Shown piece by piece: positions 32,031-40,413 of a stretch of DNA of 52,961 nucleotides (positions are counted from its first letter, which is position 1; each line of letters opens with the position of its first letter). Position numbers and translations under genes: made by a program. Below the pieces are notes generated by a model. That model worked only from the letters and a program-made list of their open reading frames with translations. It searched no databases and was not told the origin of the DNA. Origin of the DNA: an uncultured Eubacteriales bacterium (GTDB lineage Bacteria; Bacillota; Clostridia; Lachnospirales; Lachnospiraceae); contig CASDTX010000022.1 of the NCBI GenBank assembly GCA_949283695.1, positions 1-52,961 on the forward strand. The letters are read 5' to 3'.

Positions 32031-33398
32031 ATGGTAGAGAAGAACACGAAGAAGCTCAGCGCTTCATTTGAAGAAAATATCAGAACTATGAATGAGATCC
32101 TGCCGGTGAAAGAGAGCTTTGATATCATACGGCGGGAGATGATCATTGGCGGGAAGGCGTCCGTATTCTACTACATTGACGGGTTCATTAAAGACGAAGC
32201 AATGCTGAAGCTTATGGATTCCTTCCTTTCTGTTGCGGAGGAAGATATGCCGCAGGATGCGGAAGGATTTCTTCAGAAAAATGTGCCTTATGTAGAGGTG
32301 GACCTGCTGGAAGACTTCGATCAGGCAGTCCGTAATGTTCTCTCAGGTGCGGCCTGTCTGTTCATTGACGGATACAAAGAATGTATTAATATCGACTGCC
32401 GGACCTATCCGGCGAGAAGTGTAGATGAGCCGGATAAGGACAAATCCCTGCGTGGATCCAGAGATGGTTTCGTGGAGACGATTGTATTTAATACAGCACT
32501 GATGCGCCGCAGGATCCGCGATCCTCACCTGATTATGGAGATGACAGAAGCAGGGCAGGCTTCCAGGACAGATATCGCGATCTGTTATATGAGCGATCGG
32601 GTGGATCAGGAGCTTCTGAAGAATCTGAAAGAGCGGATCGAGAGTCTGAAGCTCGGAGACCTGCGGATGAACCAGCAGAGCCTTGCGGAAGCTCTCTTTA
32701 AGCGGAAATGGTTCAACCCGTTCCCCAAGTTTAAATATACAGAACGGCCAGATACGGCAGCAGCCTGCCTGCTGGAGGGGAAGGTCGTGATCCTGGTGGA
32801 TAATTCGCCCGCTGCCATGATTCTGCCCACGTCGATTCTGGATATGATCGAAGAGGCCAATGATTACTATTTCCCTACCCTGACCGGGATCTATCTGAAA
32901 ACAACGCGGACACTGATTACGATTGCCACGGTATTTTTCACACCGCTTTACCTGCTGTTCATGCAGAATCAGCAATGGCTTCCGGAAGTGTTCGAGTTCG
33001 TCGCTGTGCGTGATACCGTGAATATTCCGCTGATCTTTCAGTTCCTCCTTCTGGAACTGTCCATTGACGGTCTGCGGCTGGCTGCTATGAACACGCCTAC
33101 GATGCTGAGTACGCCATTGAGTGTTATTGCCGGAATTGTGATGGGAGAATTCTCGGTACAGTCGGGATGGTTTAACTCAGAAGTAATGCTTTATATGGCA
33201 TTTGTAGCTGTGGCTAACTATACACAGCCGAACTTTGAACTTGGATATGCGCTGAAGTTTATGCGTCTGATGCTCCTTGTTCTGACGGCGGTACTGAATC
33301 TGTATGGATTTATCATCGGCTGCATTCTGGTGCTGTGCTTCCTGATTTTTAATAAAACACTTTCCGGCAGGAATTATATGAATGTGAAGCTGAATTAA
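32031..33398 (+). CDS. GerA-family spore germination protein (SpoVAF-like)
   Basis: A 455-aa protein of the GerA A-subunit family. The first half is a soluble domain with FYYIDGFIKDEAMLKLMDSF, the SRDGFVETIVFNTALMRRRI signature and the conserved LVDNSPAAMILPTS strand. Four to five hydrophobic helices follow (from TRTLITIATVFFTPLYLL). It stands alone, with no B or C germinant-receptor subunit genes beside it, which suits SpoVAF rather than a full GerA receptor. Such proteins sit in the spore inner membrane and affect nutrient germination and DPA release. ATG 32031 follows GAGGAG. A sigma-G-like promoter precedes it. Confidence 0.83.
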   Translation: MVEKNTKKLSASFEENIRTMNEILPVKESFDIIRREMIIGGKASVFYYIDGFIKDEAMLKLMDSFLSVAEEDMPQDAEGFLQKNVPYVEVDLLEDFDQAVRNVLSGAACLFIDGYKECINIDCRTYPARSVDEPDKDKSLRGSRDGFVETIVFNTALMRRRIRDPHLIMEMTEAGQASRTDIAICYMSDRVDQELLKNLKERIESLKLGDLRMNQQSLAEALFKRKWFNPFPKFKYTERPDTAAACLLEGKVVILVDNSPAAMILPTSILDMIEEANDYYFPTLTGIYLKTTRTLITIATVFFTPLYLLFMQNQQWLPEVFEFVAVRDTVNIPLIFQFLLLELSIDGLRLAAMNTPTMLSTPLSVIAGIVMGEFSVQSGWFNSEVMLYMAFVAVANYTQPNFELGYALKFMRLMLLVLTAVLNLYGFIIGCILVLCFLIFNKTLSGRNYMNVKLN

Positions 33399-33401
33399 GG
33401 A

Positions 33402-33460
33402 TGTCTGCTCCTAAGGCCGGCACAGATCAGCCGGCCTTAGGCATATAGGTAAACTATAAA
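33402..33460. repeat. Dispersed repeat, copy A (contains terminator-like hairpin)
   Basis: It begins TGTCTGCTCCTAA and ends CAGCCGGCCTTAGGCATA plus about 15 similar bases. Copy B lies at 36616-36686. Here the interior is a perfect 10-bp hairpin, CTAAGGCCGG (33411-33420) with CCGGCCTTAG (33431-33440), which may also end the germination gene transcript although no T tract follows. Confidence 0.5.
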
Positions 33461-33499
33461 CTAAGATATTTATACAGATGTATAAATCTGTAAATTTTT

Positions 33500-33528
33500 T
33501 TGCTTAATGTACAAAAAGGTGGTATGAT
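33500..33528 (+). promoter_or_regulatory. Promoter of the DegV gene
   Basis: TTGCTT (33500-33505) and TATGAT (33523-33528) are 17 bases apart, about 50 bases before the start. Confidence 0.65.
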
Positions 33529-33579
33529 AAGACGGTAGATCAGAAAAATCAGGCAATATGAATGCAGGAGGATTTGAAA

Positions 33580-34443
33580 ATGAGAGACTATGTGATCACA
33601 GTGAACAGTACGGTGGATCTGCCGAAAGAGTGGCTTGAGGAACGCCACGTGCCGGTAGTTCCGCTGAAATATACGATAGACGGAGAGACCTATACAGATA
33701 TGGAGGGGCTGTCCGCCAAAGAGTTTTTTGCCAAACTCAGAGAAGGGAAGATGTCCGTCACATCCCAGGTCAATCCGGAAGAAGCGGCCGAACTGCTGGA
33801 ACCCTACGTGAAAGAAGGAAAGGATGTGCTCCATCTGGGATTCTCGTCCGGATTAAGCGGTACACTCAACAGTATGAAAATCGCCGGCGAGATGCTGGAA
33901 GAGAAGTATCCGGAGGCGAAGGTGATCGTGATCGATACGCTGTGCGCATGCCTGGGCGAAGGCCTTCTGCTGCACAAAGCCCTTCAGGAAAAAGGAAAGG
34001 GAAAGACGATTGAGGAAGTGGCGCAGTGGGTGGAAGACAACAAGCTTCACATCTGTCATGATGTGACGGTGGACGATCTGAATCACCTTCACAGAGGCGG
34101 CCGGGTCTCTAAGACAACAGCCGTGCTTGGTACACTTGTCCAGATCAAACCGATTATACATATGGATAACAATGGGAAACTCCAGGTAATCGGGAAAGAA
34201 CGGGGAAGGAAGAAATCCCTCAATAAGATCGTGGACATGGCGGCTGAACAGGCAAAAGGCTGGGACAATGACATCATCATGATCACCCATGGGGACTGTA
34301 TTGAGGACGCAGAATATGTGGAAAAACTGGTCAGAGAGAAGATGGGAATCGACAATATTCTGATCCATAATATCGGAACGGTTATCGGAAGCCATACAGG
34401 CCCGGGAGTAGTCGCTGTGTTCTGTATGGGGAATGAACGATAG
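33580..34443 (+). CDS. DegV-family fatty-acid-binding protein
   Basis: A 287-aa protein of the DegV/FakB family, which binds a fatty acid and presents it to the kinase FakA for phosphorylation, feeding exogenous fatty acids into phospholipids. The N-terminal domain has VNSTVDLPKEW and MSVTSQVNPEEA. The lipid-head contacts FSSGLSGTLNSM and LNHLHRGGRVSKTTA are present, and the tail has IGTVIGSHTGPGVV. No fakA gene lies in the window. ATG 33580 is preceded by AGGAGG at 8 bases; the ATG at 33562 lies just before that site. It is a single gene with a terminator. Confidence 0.9.
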   Translation: MRDYVITVNSTVDLPKEWLEERHVPVVPLKYTIDGETYTDMEGLSAKEFFAKLREGKMSVTSQVNPEEAAELLEPYVKEGKDVLHLGFSSGLSGTLNSMKIAGEMLEEKYPEAKVIVIDTLCACLGEGLLLHKALQEKGKGKTIEEVAQWVEDNKLHICHDVTVDDLNHLHRGGRVSKTTAVLGTLVQIKPIIHMDNNGKLQVIGKERGRKKSLNKIVDMAAEQAKGWDNDIIMITHGDCIEDAEYVEKLVREKMGIDNILIHNIGTVIGSHTGPGVVAVFCMGNER

Positions 34444-34466
34444 AAAAAATAAAGAGAACAGCAGTG

Positions 34467-34500
34467 AAAAAGAGAATCCCGCTTGTCAGGATTCTCTTTT
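34467..34500 (+). terminator. Intrinsic terminator of the DegV gene
   Basis: AAAAGAGAATCC (34467-34478) pairs perfectly with GGATTCTCTTTT (34489-34500) around a 10-base loop; the T run is part of the distal arm. Confidence 0.85.
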
Positions 34501-34514
34501 GTATATGAACGATA

Positions 34515-34555
34515 CCCTCTCTTTATCGACCGTGTGTGCTCTCGTAAAGAGAGGG
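34515..34555. repeat. 35-bp palindromic element, copy 2 (core inverted)
   Basis: CCCTCTCTTTA (34515-34525) and TAAAGAGAGGG (34545-34555) are perfect 11-bp inverted arms around the core TCGACCGTGTGTGCTCTCG. That core is the reverse complement of the core at 7324-7342 with a single difference, while TACCC to the left is in the same orientation at both sites. It lies between the convergent ends of the DegV and ABC-F genes and could also act as a terminator hairpin for the latter. Confidence 0.75.
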
Positions 34556-34580
34556 GATGAACGCTGAGAAAAACAAGATC

Positions 34581-36551
34581 TCATTCGGCCAGGGATTCCC
34601 AGATCTCATACAGTGTTTCCAACCGTGCTTCATTGGCCGTTCGCTCGGAAGCGAGTTCCTGGCAGCGGACAGAGTTGGAGTAAACTTCTTCCAGAGTCAT
34701 TTCCTGATCGATGGCAGCGTTGCGCTCTTCCAGTCTGCTGATTTCTTCTTCGGTCTTTTTCAGATCGTTTCTGCGCTTGCGTTCCCTTGCCTGCTGTTCT
34801 TTCTGTTCCTGCCAGCTGAGCTTGGAGACAGAAGCAGCTTCCTGTACAGGAGAGCCGGCCTCGTCTCTTCCCGATGACAGGGCGCCTCCGGAACCGGAAG
34901 AGGGGCTCGCGGATCCTGCGCGGCCGTTGGTATAAGCCCGGGTGAGTTCTTCCTTCTTCTCCAGATAGTAATCATAGTTTCCGATGTAGTTCACGAATGT
35001 CTGATTCACCAGTTCCAGGATCCTCGAGGCAGTACTGTTAATAAAATAACGGTCATGGGAGACATAAAGCACTGTCCCGCTGTAGTTGTTCAGTGCCTCC
35101 TCGAGAATCTCTTTGGAGGCGATGTCCAGATGGTTGGTAGGCTCATCGAGGATGAGGAAGTTCGCCTCGGAGAGCATCAGCTTCGCAAGGGAAACCCGGC
35201 CTTTCTCACCGCCGCTTAAGGAGCGGATCTCCTGGAACACTTCGTCGCCTGTGAACTGAAATGCAGCAAGCGTATTGCGGATCTCCGTGTTCGTAAGCAA
35301 CGGATATGCGTCTGAGATCTCCTCAAAGATCGTCTTCTCATCATGGAGAACATGATGTTCCTGGTCATAGTATCCGATCTGTACATTGGCCCCCAGGGTA
35401 AAGGAACCGGTATCAGCGGTCTGGACCTGGTTGAGAATCTTAAGAAGCGTCGTCTTGCCGGTGCCGTTATCGCCGATGACAGCCACATGCTCTCCACGCT
35501 TGATCTCAAAAGCTACATCACGGAACAGAACCTGGCCGTCGAACTGTTTCGACAGTCCTTCAACCGTCAGAACATCATTTCCGCTGATGCGGGATGGCTC
35601 CAGAGAAAAGTGCATCTCCCGGGCCGCCTCGGCCGGTTTTTCAATGGGGGTCATCTTTTCCAGCATCTTCTCACGGCTCTCGGCGCGGCGGATGGATTTC
35701 TCACGGTTAAACGAGCGCAGCTTCTCGATCACAGCCTGCTGATGGCGGATCTCACGCTGCTGGTTAAAGTATTCTTTGAGTCTTGCGTCGCGCAGCTGCT
35801 GTTTCTTCTCGGAATAGGCTTTATAGTTTCCCATATACATGCGGAGTTCTCCGTTTTCGATCTCCACAACCTTCGTTACCACGCGGTTAAGAAAATAACG
35901 ATCATGGGAGACGATGAAAACCGCTCCGGTATAATTGATCAGATAAGTCTCCAGCCATGCAATCGAATTCAGATCCAGATGGTTGGTGGGCTCGTCCAGC
36001 AGAAGGATGTCCGGACAGGTGAGCAGAAGTTTGCCCAGAGCAACCCGTGTTTTCTGGCCGCCGGAGAGCGTGTCCGTCTTCTTGCCGAAATCTTCTTCCG
36101 AGAAACCAAGCCCTTTGAGCACACCTGCGATCTCACTTTCACAGGCGTATCCGTTCCGTGCCTCGAACTCAGACTGAAGCCGGTTGTATGTTTCCAGACG
36201 GCTTTCCAGTTCACTTCCGGACAGAGATCGGATCTCCAGCTCGATGGACCGGATCCGATTCTCCATCTCGAAGATCTCCGCTTTCGCACTTTTCAGTTCT
36301 TCGTAGATTGTCCCTCCGGGAAGGAGATGCTGATGCTGGGCCAGATATCCGATCGTTTTTCCCTTGGCCAGAGTGATGGTTCCTCCGTCCAGGGGCTCCT
36401 CGTTCATGATCATTTTCAGTATGGTAGATTTTCCGGCTCCGTTGACACCGACCAGCGCGGCCTTTTCACGCTCTTCGATATGGAAAGAGCCGCCCCGCAC
36501 GATGACACGTTCGCCGAATGATTTATCAATATTATGACATGCAAGTATCAT
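34581..36551 (-). CDS. ABC-F family ATPase
   Basis: A 656-aa soluble protein with two ABC nucleotide-binding domains and no membrane part, the ABC-F type that works on the ribosome (EttA/YdiF/YkpA group). Walker A motifs are GVNGAGKST and GDNGTGKTT, signatures are LSGGQKTR and LSGGEKGR, and both Walker B strands read LDEPTNHLD. The charged interdomain linker (about 250-320) inserts toward the ribosomal P site in characterised members. A low-complexity segment and a coiled-coil C-terminus follow. ATG 36551 has AGAGGAGG 6 bases before it. A housekeeping translation role is likely; antibiotic resistance cannot be excluded but nothing supports it. Confidence 0.92.
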   Translation of the reverse strand: MILACHNIDKSFGERVIVRGGSFHIEEREKAALVGVNGAGKSTILKMIMNEEPLDGGTITLAKGKTIGYLAQHQHLLPGGTIYEELKSAKAEIFEMENRIRSIELEIRSLSGSELESRLETYNRLQSEFEARNGYACESEIAGVLKGLGFSEEDFGKKTDTLSGGQKTRVALGKLLLTCPDILLLDEPTNHLDLNSIAWLETYLINYTGAVFIVSHDRYFLNRVVTKVVEIENGELRMYMGNYKAYSEKKQQLRDARLKEYFNQQREIRHQQAVIEKLRSFNREKSIRRAESREKMLEKMTPIEKPAEAAREMHFSLEPSRISGNDVLTVEGLSKQFDGQVLFRDVAFEIKRGEHVAVIGDNGTGKTTLLKILNQVQTADTGSFTLGANVQIGYYDQEHHVLHDEKTIFEEISDAYPLLTNTEIRNTLAAFQFTGDEVFQEIRSLSGGEKGRVSLAKLMLSEANFLILDEPTNHLDIASKEILEEALNNYSGTVLYVSHDRYFINSTASRILELVNQTFVNYIGNYDYYLEKKEELTRAYTNGRAGSASPSSGSGGALSSGRDEAGSPVQEAASVSKLSWQEQKEQQARERKRRNDLKKTEEEISRLEERNAAIDQEMTLEEVYSNSVRCQELASERTANEARLETLYEIWESLAE

Positions 36552-36615
36552 GCCAGTCCTCCTCTCGGTAATCAGCTATGATAGTTCTGTCCACAAAATG
36601 CCGGCGTCAAGCAGC

Positions 36616-36686
36616 TGTCTGCTCCTTATGCAAGCATCAGGCAGCCGCATAAAGCAGCCGGCCTTAAGCATACGTGTGAACTGTAA
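36616..36686. repeat. Dispersed repeat, copy B
   Basis: It shares both ends with copy A at 33402-33460: TGTCTGCTCCTTA (12 of 13 bases) and CAGCCGGCCTTAAGCATA with a further stretch of similar bases (about 26 of 33). The interior differs and is 12 bases longer. It lies in the 231-base gap between the ABC-F gene and rex. Confidence 0.5.
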
Positions 36687-36725
36687 CATATTATAGCGGA
36701 ATGAAACATAAATAAAAAGTAAAAA

Positions 36726-36754
36726 TTGACATAATATTAACTATTTTATATAAT
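36726..36754 (+). promoter_or_regulatory. Promoter of rex with a Rex-like site over the -35
   Basis: Perfect TTGACA (36726-36731) and TATAAT (36749-36754) at 17 bases. The 18 bases 36726-36743, TTGACATAATATTAACTA, match 10 of 14 fixed positions of the clostridial Rex pattern TTGTTAANNNNTTAACAA. Autorepression would fit but is not shown. Confidence 0.6.
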
Positions 36755-36782
36755 AAAAAAGGCAGAAATATGAAGGAACAGA

Positions 36783-37451
36783 ATGAGTATAATGGATGGT
36801 GATCAGATGGAACATAGAAAAATATCCCGGGCGGTAATCTCAAGGCTTCCAAGATACTACAGATATCTCGGTGATCTTCTGGAAGCAGGAGTGGAAAGGA
36901 TTTCCTCAAATGACTTGAGCAAAAAGATGCATGTCACAGCGTCTCAGATCCGCCAGGACCTGAATAATTTCGGAGGATTCGGGCAGCAGGGATATGGTTA
37001 CAATGTGAAATACCTCTATACAGAGATCGGTAAGATCTTAGGACTTGACAAGACGCATAATTTCATTATCATCGGAGCCGGCAATCTGGGACAGGCACTT
37101 GCCAATTACGCTTCCTTTGAGAGAAGCGGCTTCGTGCTCAAAAGCCTGTTTGATGTAAATCCCCGTCTGGAAGGGATGTCTATCCGAGGCATCCAGGTTC
37201 GAATGATGGATGAGCTTGTAGACTTTCTCCAGAACAATGACATCGAAATTGCCGCACTGACGATTCCGCGTTCGAAGGCAGTGGAAGTGGCAGATATCCT
37301 TGTGGAAAACGGGATCAAGGCAATCTGGAATTTCGCTCATACAGACTTGAATCTTCCGAAGGATGTGATTATAGAGAGTGTACATCTCTCCGATAGTCTG
37401 ATGAAACTGTCCTATAATGTGAATCAGCGTGAAGAAGGACGCAGAAAATAA
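36783..37451 (+). CDS. rex: Redox-sensing repressor Rex
   Basis: A 222-aa homodimeric repressor that reads the NADH/NAD+ ratio. The N-terminal winged helix (KISRAVISRLPRYYRYLGDL, then RISSNDLSKKMHVTASQIRQDL) binds DNA, and the Rossmann domain (FIIIGAGNLGQALANY) binds NADH, which releases it from operators. The C-terminal swapped helix is present. ATG 36783 has AAGGA at 5 bases; the inner ATG at 36807 would give the 214-aa form usual in the family and is also possible. Rex typically represses fermentative genes, and the alcohol dehydrogenase at 51.6 kb carries a matching site. Confidence 0.95.
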   Translation: MSIMDGDQMEHRKISRAVISRLPRYYRYLGDLLEAGVERISSNDLSKKMHVTASQIRQDLNNFGGFGQQGYGYNVKYLYTEIGKILGLDKTHNFIIIGAGNLGQALANYASFERSGFVLKSLFDVNPRLEGMSIRGIQVRMMDELVDFLQNNDIEIAALTIPRSKAVEVADILVENGIKAIWNFAHTDLNLPKDVIIESVHLSDSLMKLSYNVNQREEGRRK

Positions 37452-37480
37452 AAACACAAATTCAACATGATACGAGGATC

Positions 37481-37502
37481 ACCCCGCAGCCTGCTGCGGG
37501 GT
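37481..37502 (+). terminator. Short hairpin between rex and nnr
   Basis: ACCCCGCAG (37481-37489) pairs perfectly with CTGCGGGGT (37494-37502) around CCTG. The following ATCTTGC is a poor T tract, so this may only attenuate. Confidence 0.5.
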
Positions 37503-37534
37503 ATCTTGCGATCAGAGAAAGGCTGGTGAAACAG

Positions 37535-39070
37535 ATGAGATATCTGCCGGATGGAACACAGATGAAAGCAGCAGATACTTATACCATCCAGGAGCTTGGG
37601 ATCCCCTCGCTTGTACTGATGGAGCGTGCGGCTCTTGGTGTGGTGCAGGTGATGGAAGAGCGGGGAATGGATCTGACACGGGCGTTGATTGTATGCGGCA
37701 GCGGGAACAATGGCGGAGACGGGTTTGCCGCTGCACGGCTTCTGTCAGAAAAGGGCCTCACTCCGGAGGTATTGTTCGCGGGAAGGGAGTCTTCCCTGAG
37801 CGAAGAGTGCGCTGTTCAGAAAAGAATTGTGGAGAAACTGGGAATTCCGGTATTCACTGAATTGCCGGAACAGGAATATACTGTTATCATCGACGCCGTA
37901 TTCGGAGTGGGATTGAGCAGGGAGATATCCGGGAGATACCTGGAAGTGATTGAATGGATGAATGCGCAGCCGGGGAGGAAAGCAGCCATTGATATTCCGT
38001 CCGGTGTGTGCGCCCGCACAGGCCGGATCCTGGGAACGGCATTTCAGGCAGAACTTACAGTGGCCATGGCGTGCGTGAAGCTGGGGTGCGAGCTGTATCC
38101 CGGGAAATCCGCCGCAGGAGAAACCGCGGCAGTGCAGATCGGCATCAGTCCGGCGTATTTCCAGGGGGACCGGCGGGTATGCTTTACGTATGACCGGGAA
38201 GATCTTCCGCTGCTGCTGCCTCCGCGCAGAGCAGACTCTCATAAGGGAACTTACGGCAGAGTGCTGATGATCACAGGAAGCAGCGGCATGGCAGGAGCGG
38301 CCTGCCTGGCTGGCTGGGCCGCATATGGCACGGGCGCAGGACTGATTCAGATCTATACAGCGCAGGATAACAGGCAGATTCTGCAGGAGGCGCTTCCGGA
38401 AGCGATCGTGACCTGTTATGAAGATTATGATAGAGAAATCCATGCAGAACTTCTCGCTTGGGCAGATGTGATCTGCATCGGATGCGGACTGGGGAAGAGC
38501 CGTGTGTCAGAACAGCTGCTGATCCAGACCTTGAAATATCTTGAAACCAACGAGAAACCTTGTATTATTGATGCAGACGGGCTGAATCTTCTGAGCACAC
38601 AGATGGAGCAGCTGGAAGCTCTGGACGACAGAGAGGTACCGGTGATTCTGACGCCGCATATGAAAGAGATGTCAAGACTGACAGGAAAGAGCGTGGAATG
38701 GATCGCAGAGAACCGACAGGAGGTTCTGGATGAATTTGTCAGCCGGTATCCGGCCGTGTGTGTGCTGAAGGACAGCAGGACCATGGCGGCTCAGAAGGAG
38801 CACCCCACGTTCGTGAATCTGGCAGGAAACAGTGCGATGGCCAAGGCCGGATCCGGAGATGTGCTGGCAGGTGTGATCACCGGGCTTGCCGCCCAGGGAA
38901 TGGATCCCTTTGACAGCGCGGCTCTGGGGGTATATCTTCATGCCTGCGGGGGAGACGAAGCCTGGAGAAGAAAAGGAAGCTACAGTGTTCTGGCCAGGGA
39001 TCTGATCGCCGGCGTGGAGGAGTGCATGGCACAGGCAGAGCGCTGTGGGAGAACATCTGCGGCAGTGTAA
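37535..39070 (+). CDS. nnr: Bifunctional NAD(P)HX epimerase/dehydratase
   Basis: A 511-aa repair enzyme for hydrated NAD(P)H. The N-terminal YjeF domain (about 1-210; CGSGNNGGDGFAAARLL, IDAVFGVGLSR, DIPSGV) epimerises the S and R forms. The C-terminal ribokinase-like domain (about 220-500; KGTYGRVLMITGSSGMAGA, GCGLGKS, PHMKEMSRLTG, NSAMAKAGSGDVLAGVITGL) dehydrates the S form using ADP. The start at ATG 37535 is chosen for its family-typical N-terminus and a GGTGA site at 5 bases; GTG 37526 is the alternative. It leads into alr after 44 bases and follows rex, an NADH sensor. Confidence 0.93.
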   Translation: MRYLPDGTQMKAADTYTIQELGIPSLVLMERAALGVVQVMEERGMDLTRALIVCGSGNNGGDGFAAARLLSEKGLTPEVLFAGRESSLSEECAVQKRIVEKLGIPVFTELPEQEYTVIIDAVFGVGLSREISGRYLEVIEWMNAQPGRKAAIDIPSGVCARTGRILGTAFQAELTVAMACVKLGCELYPGKSAAGETAAVQIGISPAYFQGDRRVCFTYDREDLPLLLPPRRADSHKGTYGRVLMITGSSGMAGAACLAGWAAYGTGAGLIQIYTAQDNRQILQEALPEAIVTCYEDYDREIHAELLAWADVICIGCGLGKSRVSEQLLIQTLKYLETNEKPCIIDADGLNLLSTQMEQLEALDDREVPVILTPHMKEMSRLTGKSVEWIAENRQEVLDEFVSRYPAVCVLKDSRTMAAQKEHPTFVNLAGNSAMAKAGSGDVLAGVITGLAAQGMDPFDSAALGVYLHACGGDEAWRRKGSYSVLARDLIAGVEECMAQAERCGRTSAAV

Positions 39071-39114
39071 GGCGGCAGAATGACAGTACAAGAAAGCAGA
39101 GGAGAAGCAGGAAA

Positions 39115-40275
39115 ATGAATCAGCATAACAGAGTATGCGCGGAGATTGATCTCGATGCCATCTCATATAATATGGAACAGATGAAGAACAGAATCGGAGC
39201 AGGCGCCCGCCTGATCGCAGTAGTGAAGACCGACGGATACGGTCATGGGGCAGTCCCGATTGCCCGCATGTTTGAGCAGGTTCCGTATGTGTGGGGATAC
39301 GCGGTGGCCTGCCTGGAAGAAGCGGCCGCGCTGCGGGACAGCGGCATCCGGAAACCGATTCTTGTTCTGGGCTGTGTGTTCCCGGATCAGTATGAAGAGA
39401 TGGTGCGCCGGGAGGTCCGGCCGGCGGTCTACACAGAAGAGATGGCAGAAGGGATGTCTCAGGAAGCTGTCCGGCAGAACCGAACAGTCTATTTTCATAT
39501 CAAGATCGACACCGGGATGGGGAGAATCGGATTCCCGGTGAAGGAAGAGAGCGTGTCTGCGGTGGAGCGGATCAGCAGACTCCCACATGTATGTCTGGAA
39601 GGGATGTTCACCCATTTTGCCAAAGCAGACGAGAAGGATAAGACGTATACACAGATCCAGCATGAACGGTTTCTTTGGATGAAGGATCAGATGGAGAAGC
39701 GGAAGATCCCGATTCGTTACTTTGACTGTGACAACAGTGCGGGGATCATTGATTTCCCGGATATGAAGCACGATCTCGCCCGTGCGGGAATCTCGACTTA
39801 CGGCATGTATCCGTCTGACGAAGTGAAGAAAGAAGCGATTTCGCTGCGGCCGGCCCTGTCTTTAATCAGCCATGTGACCTATGTTAAAGATGTGGAGCCG
39901 GGAACACCGATCAGTTACGGCGGAACGTTTGTGGCGCCGGAGAAGATGCGTGTGGCGACGATTCCCGTTGGGTACGGGGACGGGTACCCCAGATCTCTGT
40001 CCAATCAGGGCGAGGTTCTCATTCACGGAAAGCGCGCGAGAATCCTGGGCCGGGTATGCATGGACCAGTTTATGGTGGATGTGACCCATATCCCGGAAAC
40101 TGCATTTATGGATCCGGTCATCCTGGTGGGGAAAGACGGGGAGGATCAGATCACGGTGGAAGAACTCTCCCGGCTGAGCGGCAGATTCAACTATGAATTC
40201 GTGTGCTGCCTGGGCAAACGGATTCCGCGGGTCTACAGACGAGAGGGGAAGCTTCTGGAAGAGACAGCGCTTTGA
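39115..40275 (+). CDS. alr: Alanine racemase
   Basis: A 386-aa PLP enzyme that makes D-alanine for peptidoglycan. It has the fold-type III barrel with the Schiff-base lysine K38 in AVVKTDGYGHG, the second catalytic base Y268 in ISYGGTFVAP, the IDTGMGRIG and FTHFAKADEKD segments, and the DQFMVDVT strand of the C-terminal domain. The GYGDGYPR motif supports alanine rather than other amino acids. ATG 39115 lies 9 bases after GAGGAGA. The order alr then mazF matches the Bacillus alr-ndoAI-ndoA locus, but the antitoxin gene between them is missing. Confidence 0.95.
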   Translation: MNQHNRVCAEIDLDAISYNMEQMKNRIGAGARLIAVVKTDGYGHGAVPIARMFEQVPYVWGYAVACLEEAAALRDSGIRKPILVLGCVFPDQYEEMVRREVRPAVYTEEMAEGMSQEAVRQNRTVYFHIKIDTGMGRIGFPVKEESVSAVERISRLPHVCLEGMFTHFAKADEKDKTYTQIQHERFLWMKDQMEKRKIPIRYFDCDNSAGIIDFPDMKHDLARAGISTYGMYPSDEVKKEAISLRPALSLISHVTYVKDVEPGTPISYGGTFVAPEKMRVATIPVGYGDGYPRSLSNQGEVLIHGKRARILGRVCMDQFMVDVTHIPETAFMDPVILVGKDGEDQITVEELSRLSGRFNYEFVCCLGKRIPRVYRREGKLLEETAL

Positions 40276-40413
40276 AGTTCTGAGATTCCGGTATCTGCGG
40301 CGCCGTCATCTTCTGAATACATCCGATGAATCAGGGAATACTAAAGTATGCAGTGCAGCGGTATTTGATACCCTGCGCCGGATGATTAGTATGAGAATCG
40401 GAGAGTGGACAGA

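Noticed and set aside
35343-36521. A 392-codon plus-strand open frame opposite the ABC-F gene, and similar long antisense frames at 10886-11929 and 12849-13967
   Set aside because: Each lies exactly opposite a well-conserved gene, has no ribosome site of its own and encodes no recognisable motif. They are by-products of codon bias on the coding strand.
92-36637. The 13-mer CTTATGCAAGCAT at 92-104 and 36625-36637 as a dispersed repeat
   Set aside because: A shared 13-mer is expected by chance about twenty times in a window of this size, and the flanks do not match.
40276-40413. A MazE/NdoAI antitoxin gene between alr and mazF
   Set aside because: The only start-to-stop frame with any promise is 19 codons (MNQGILKYAVQRYLIPCAG), too short and without a DNA-binding pattern.
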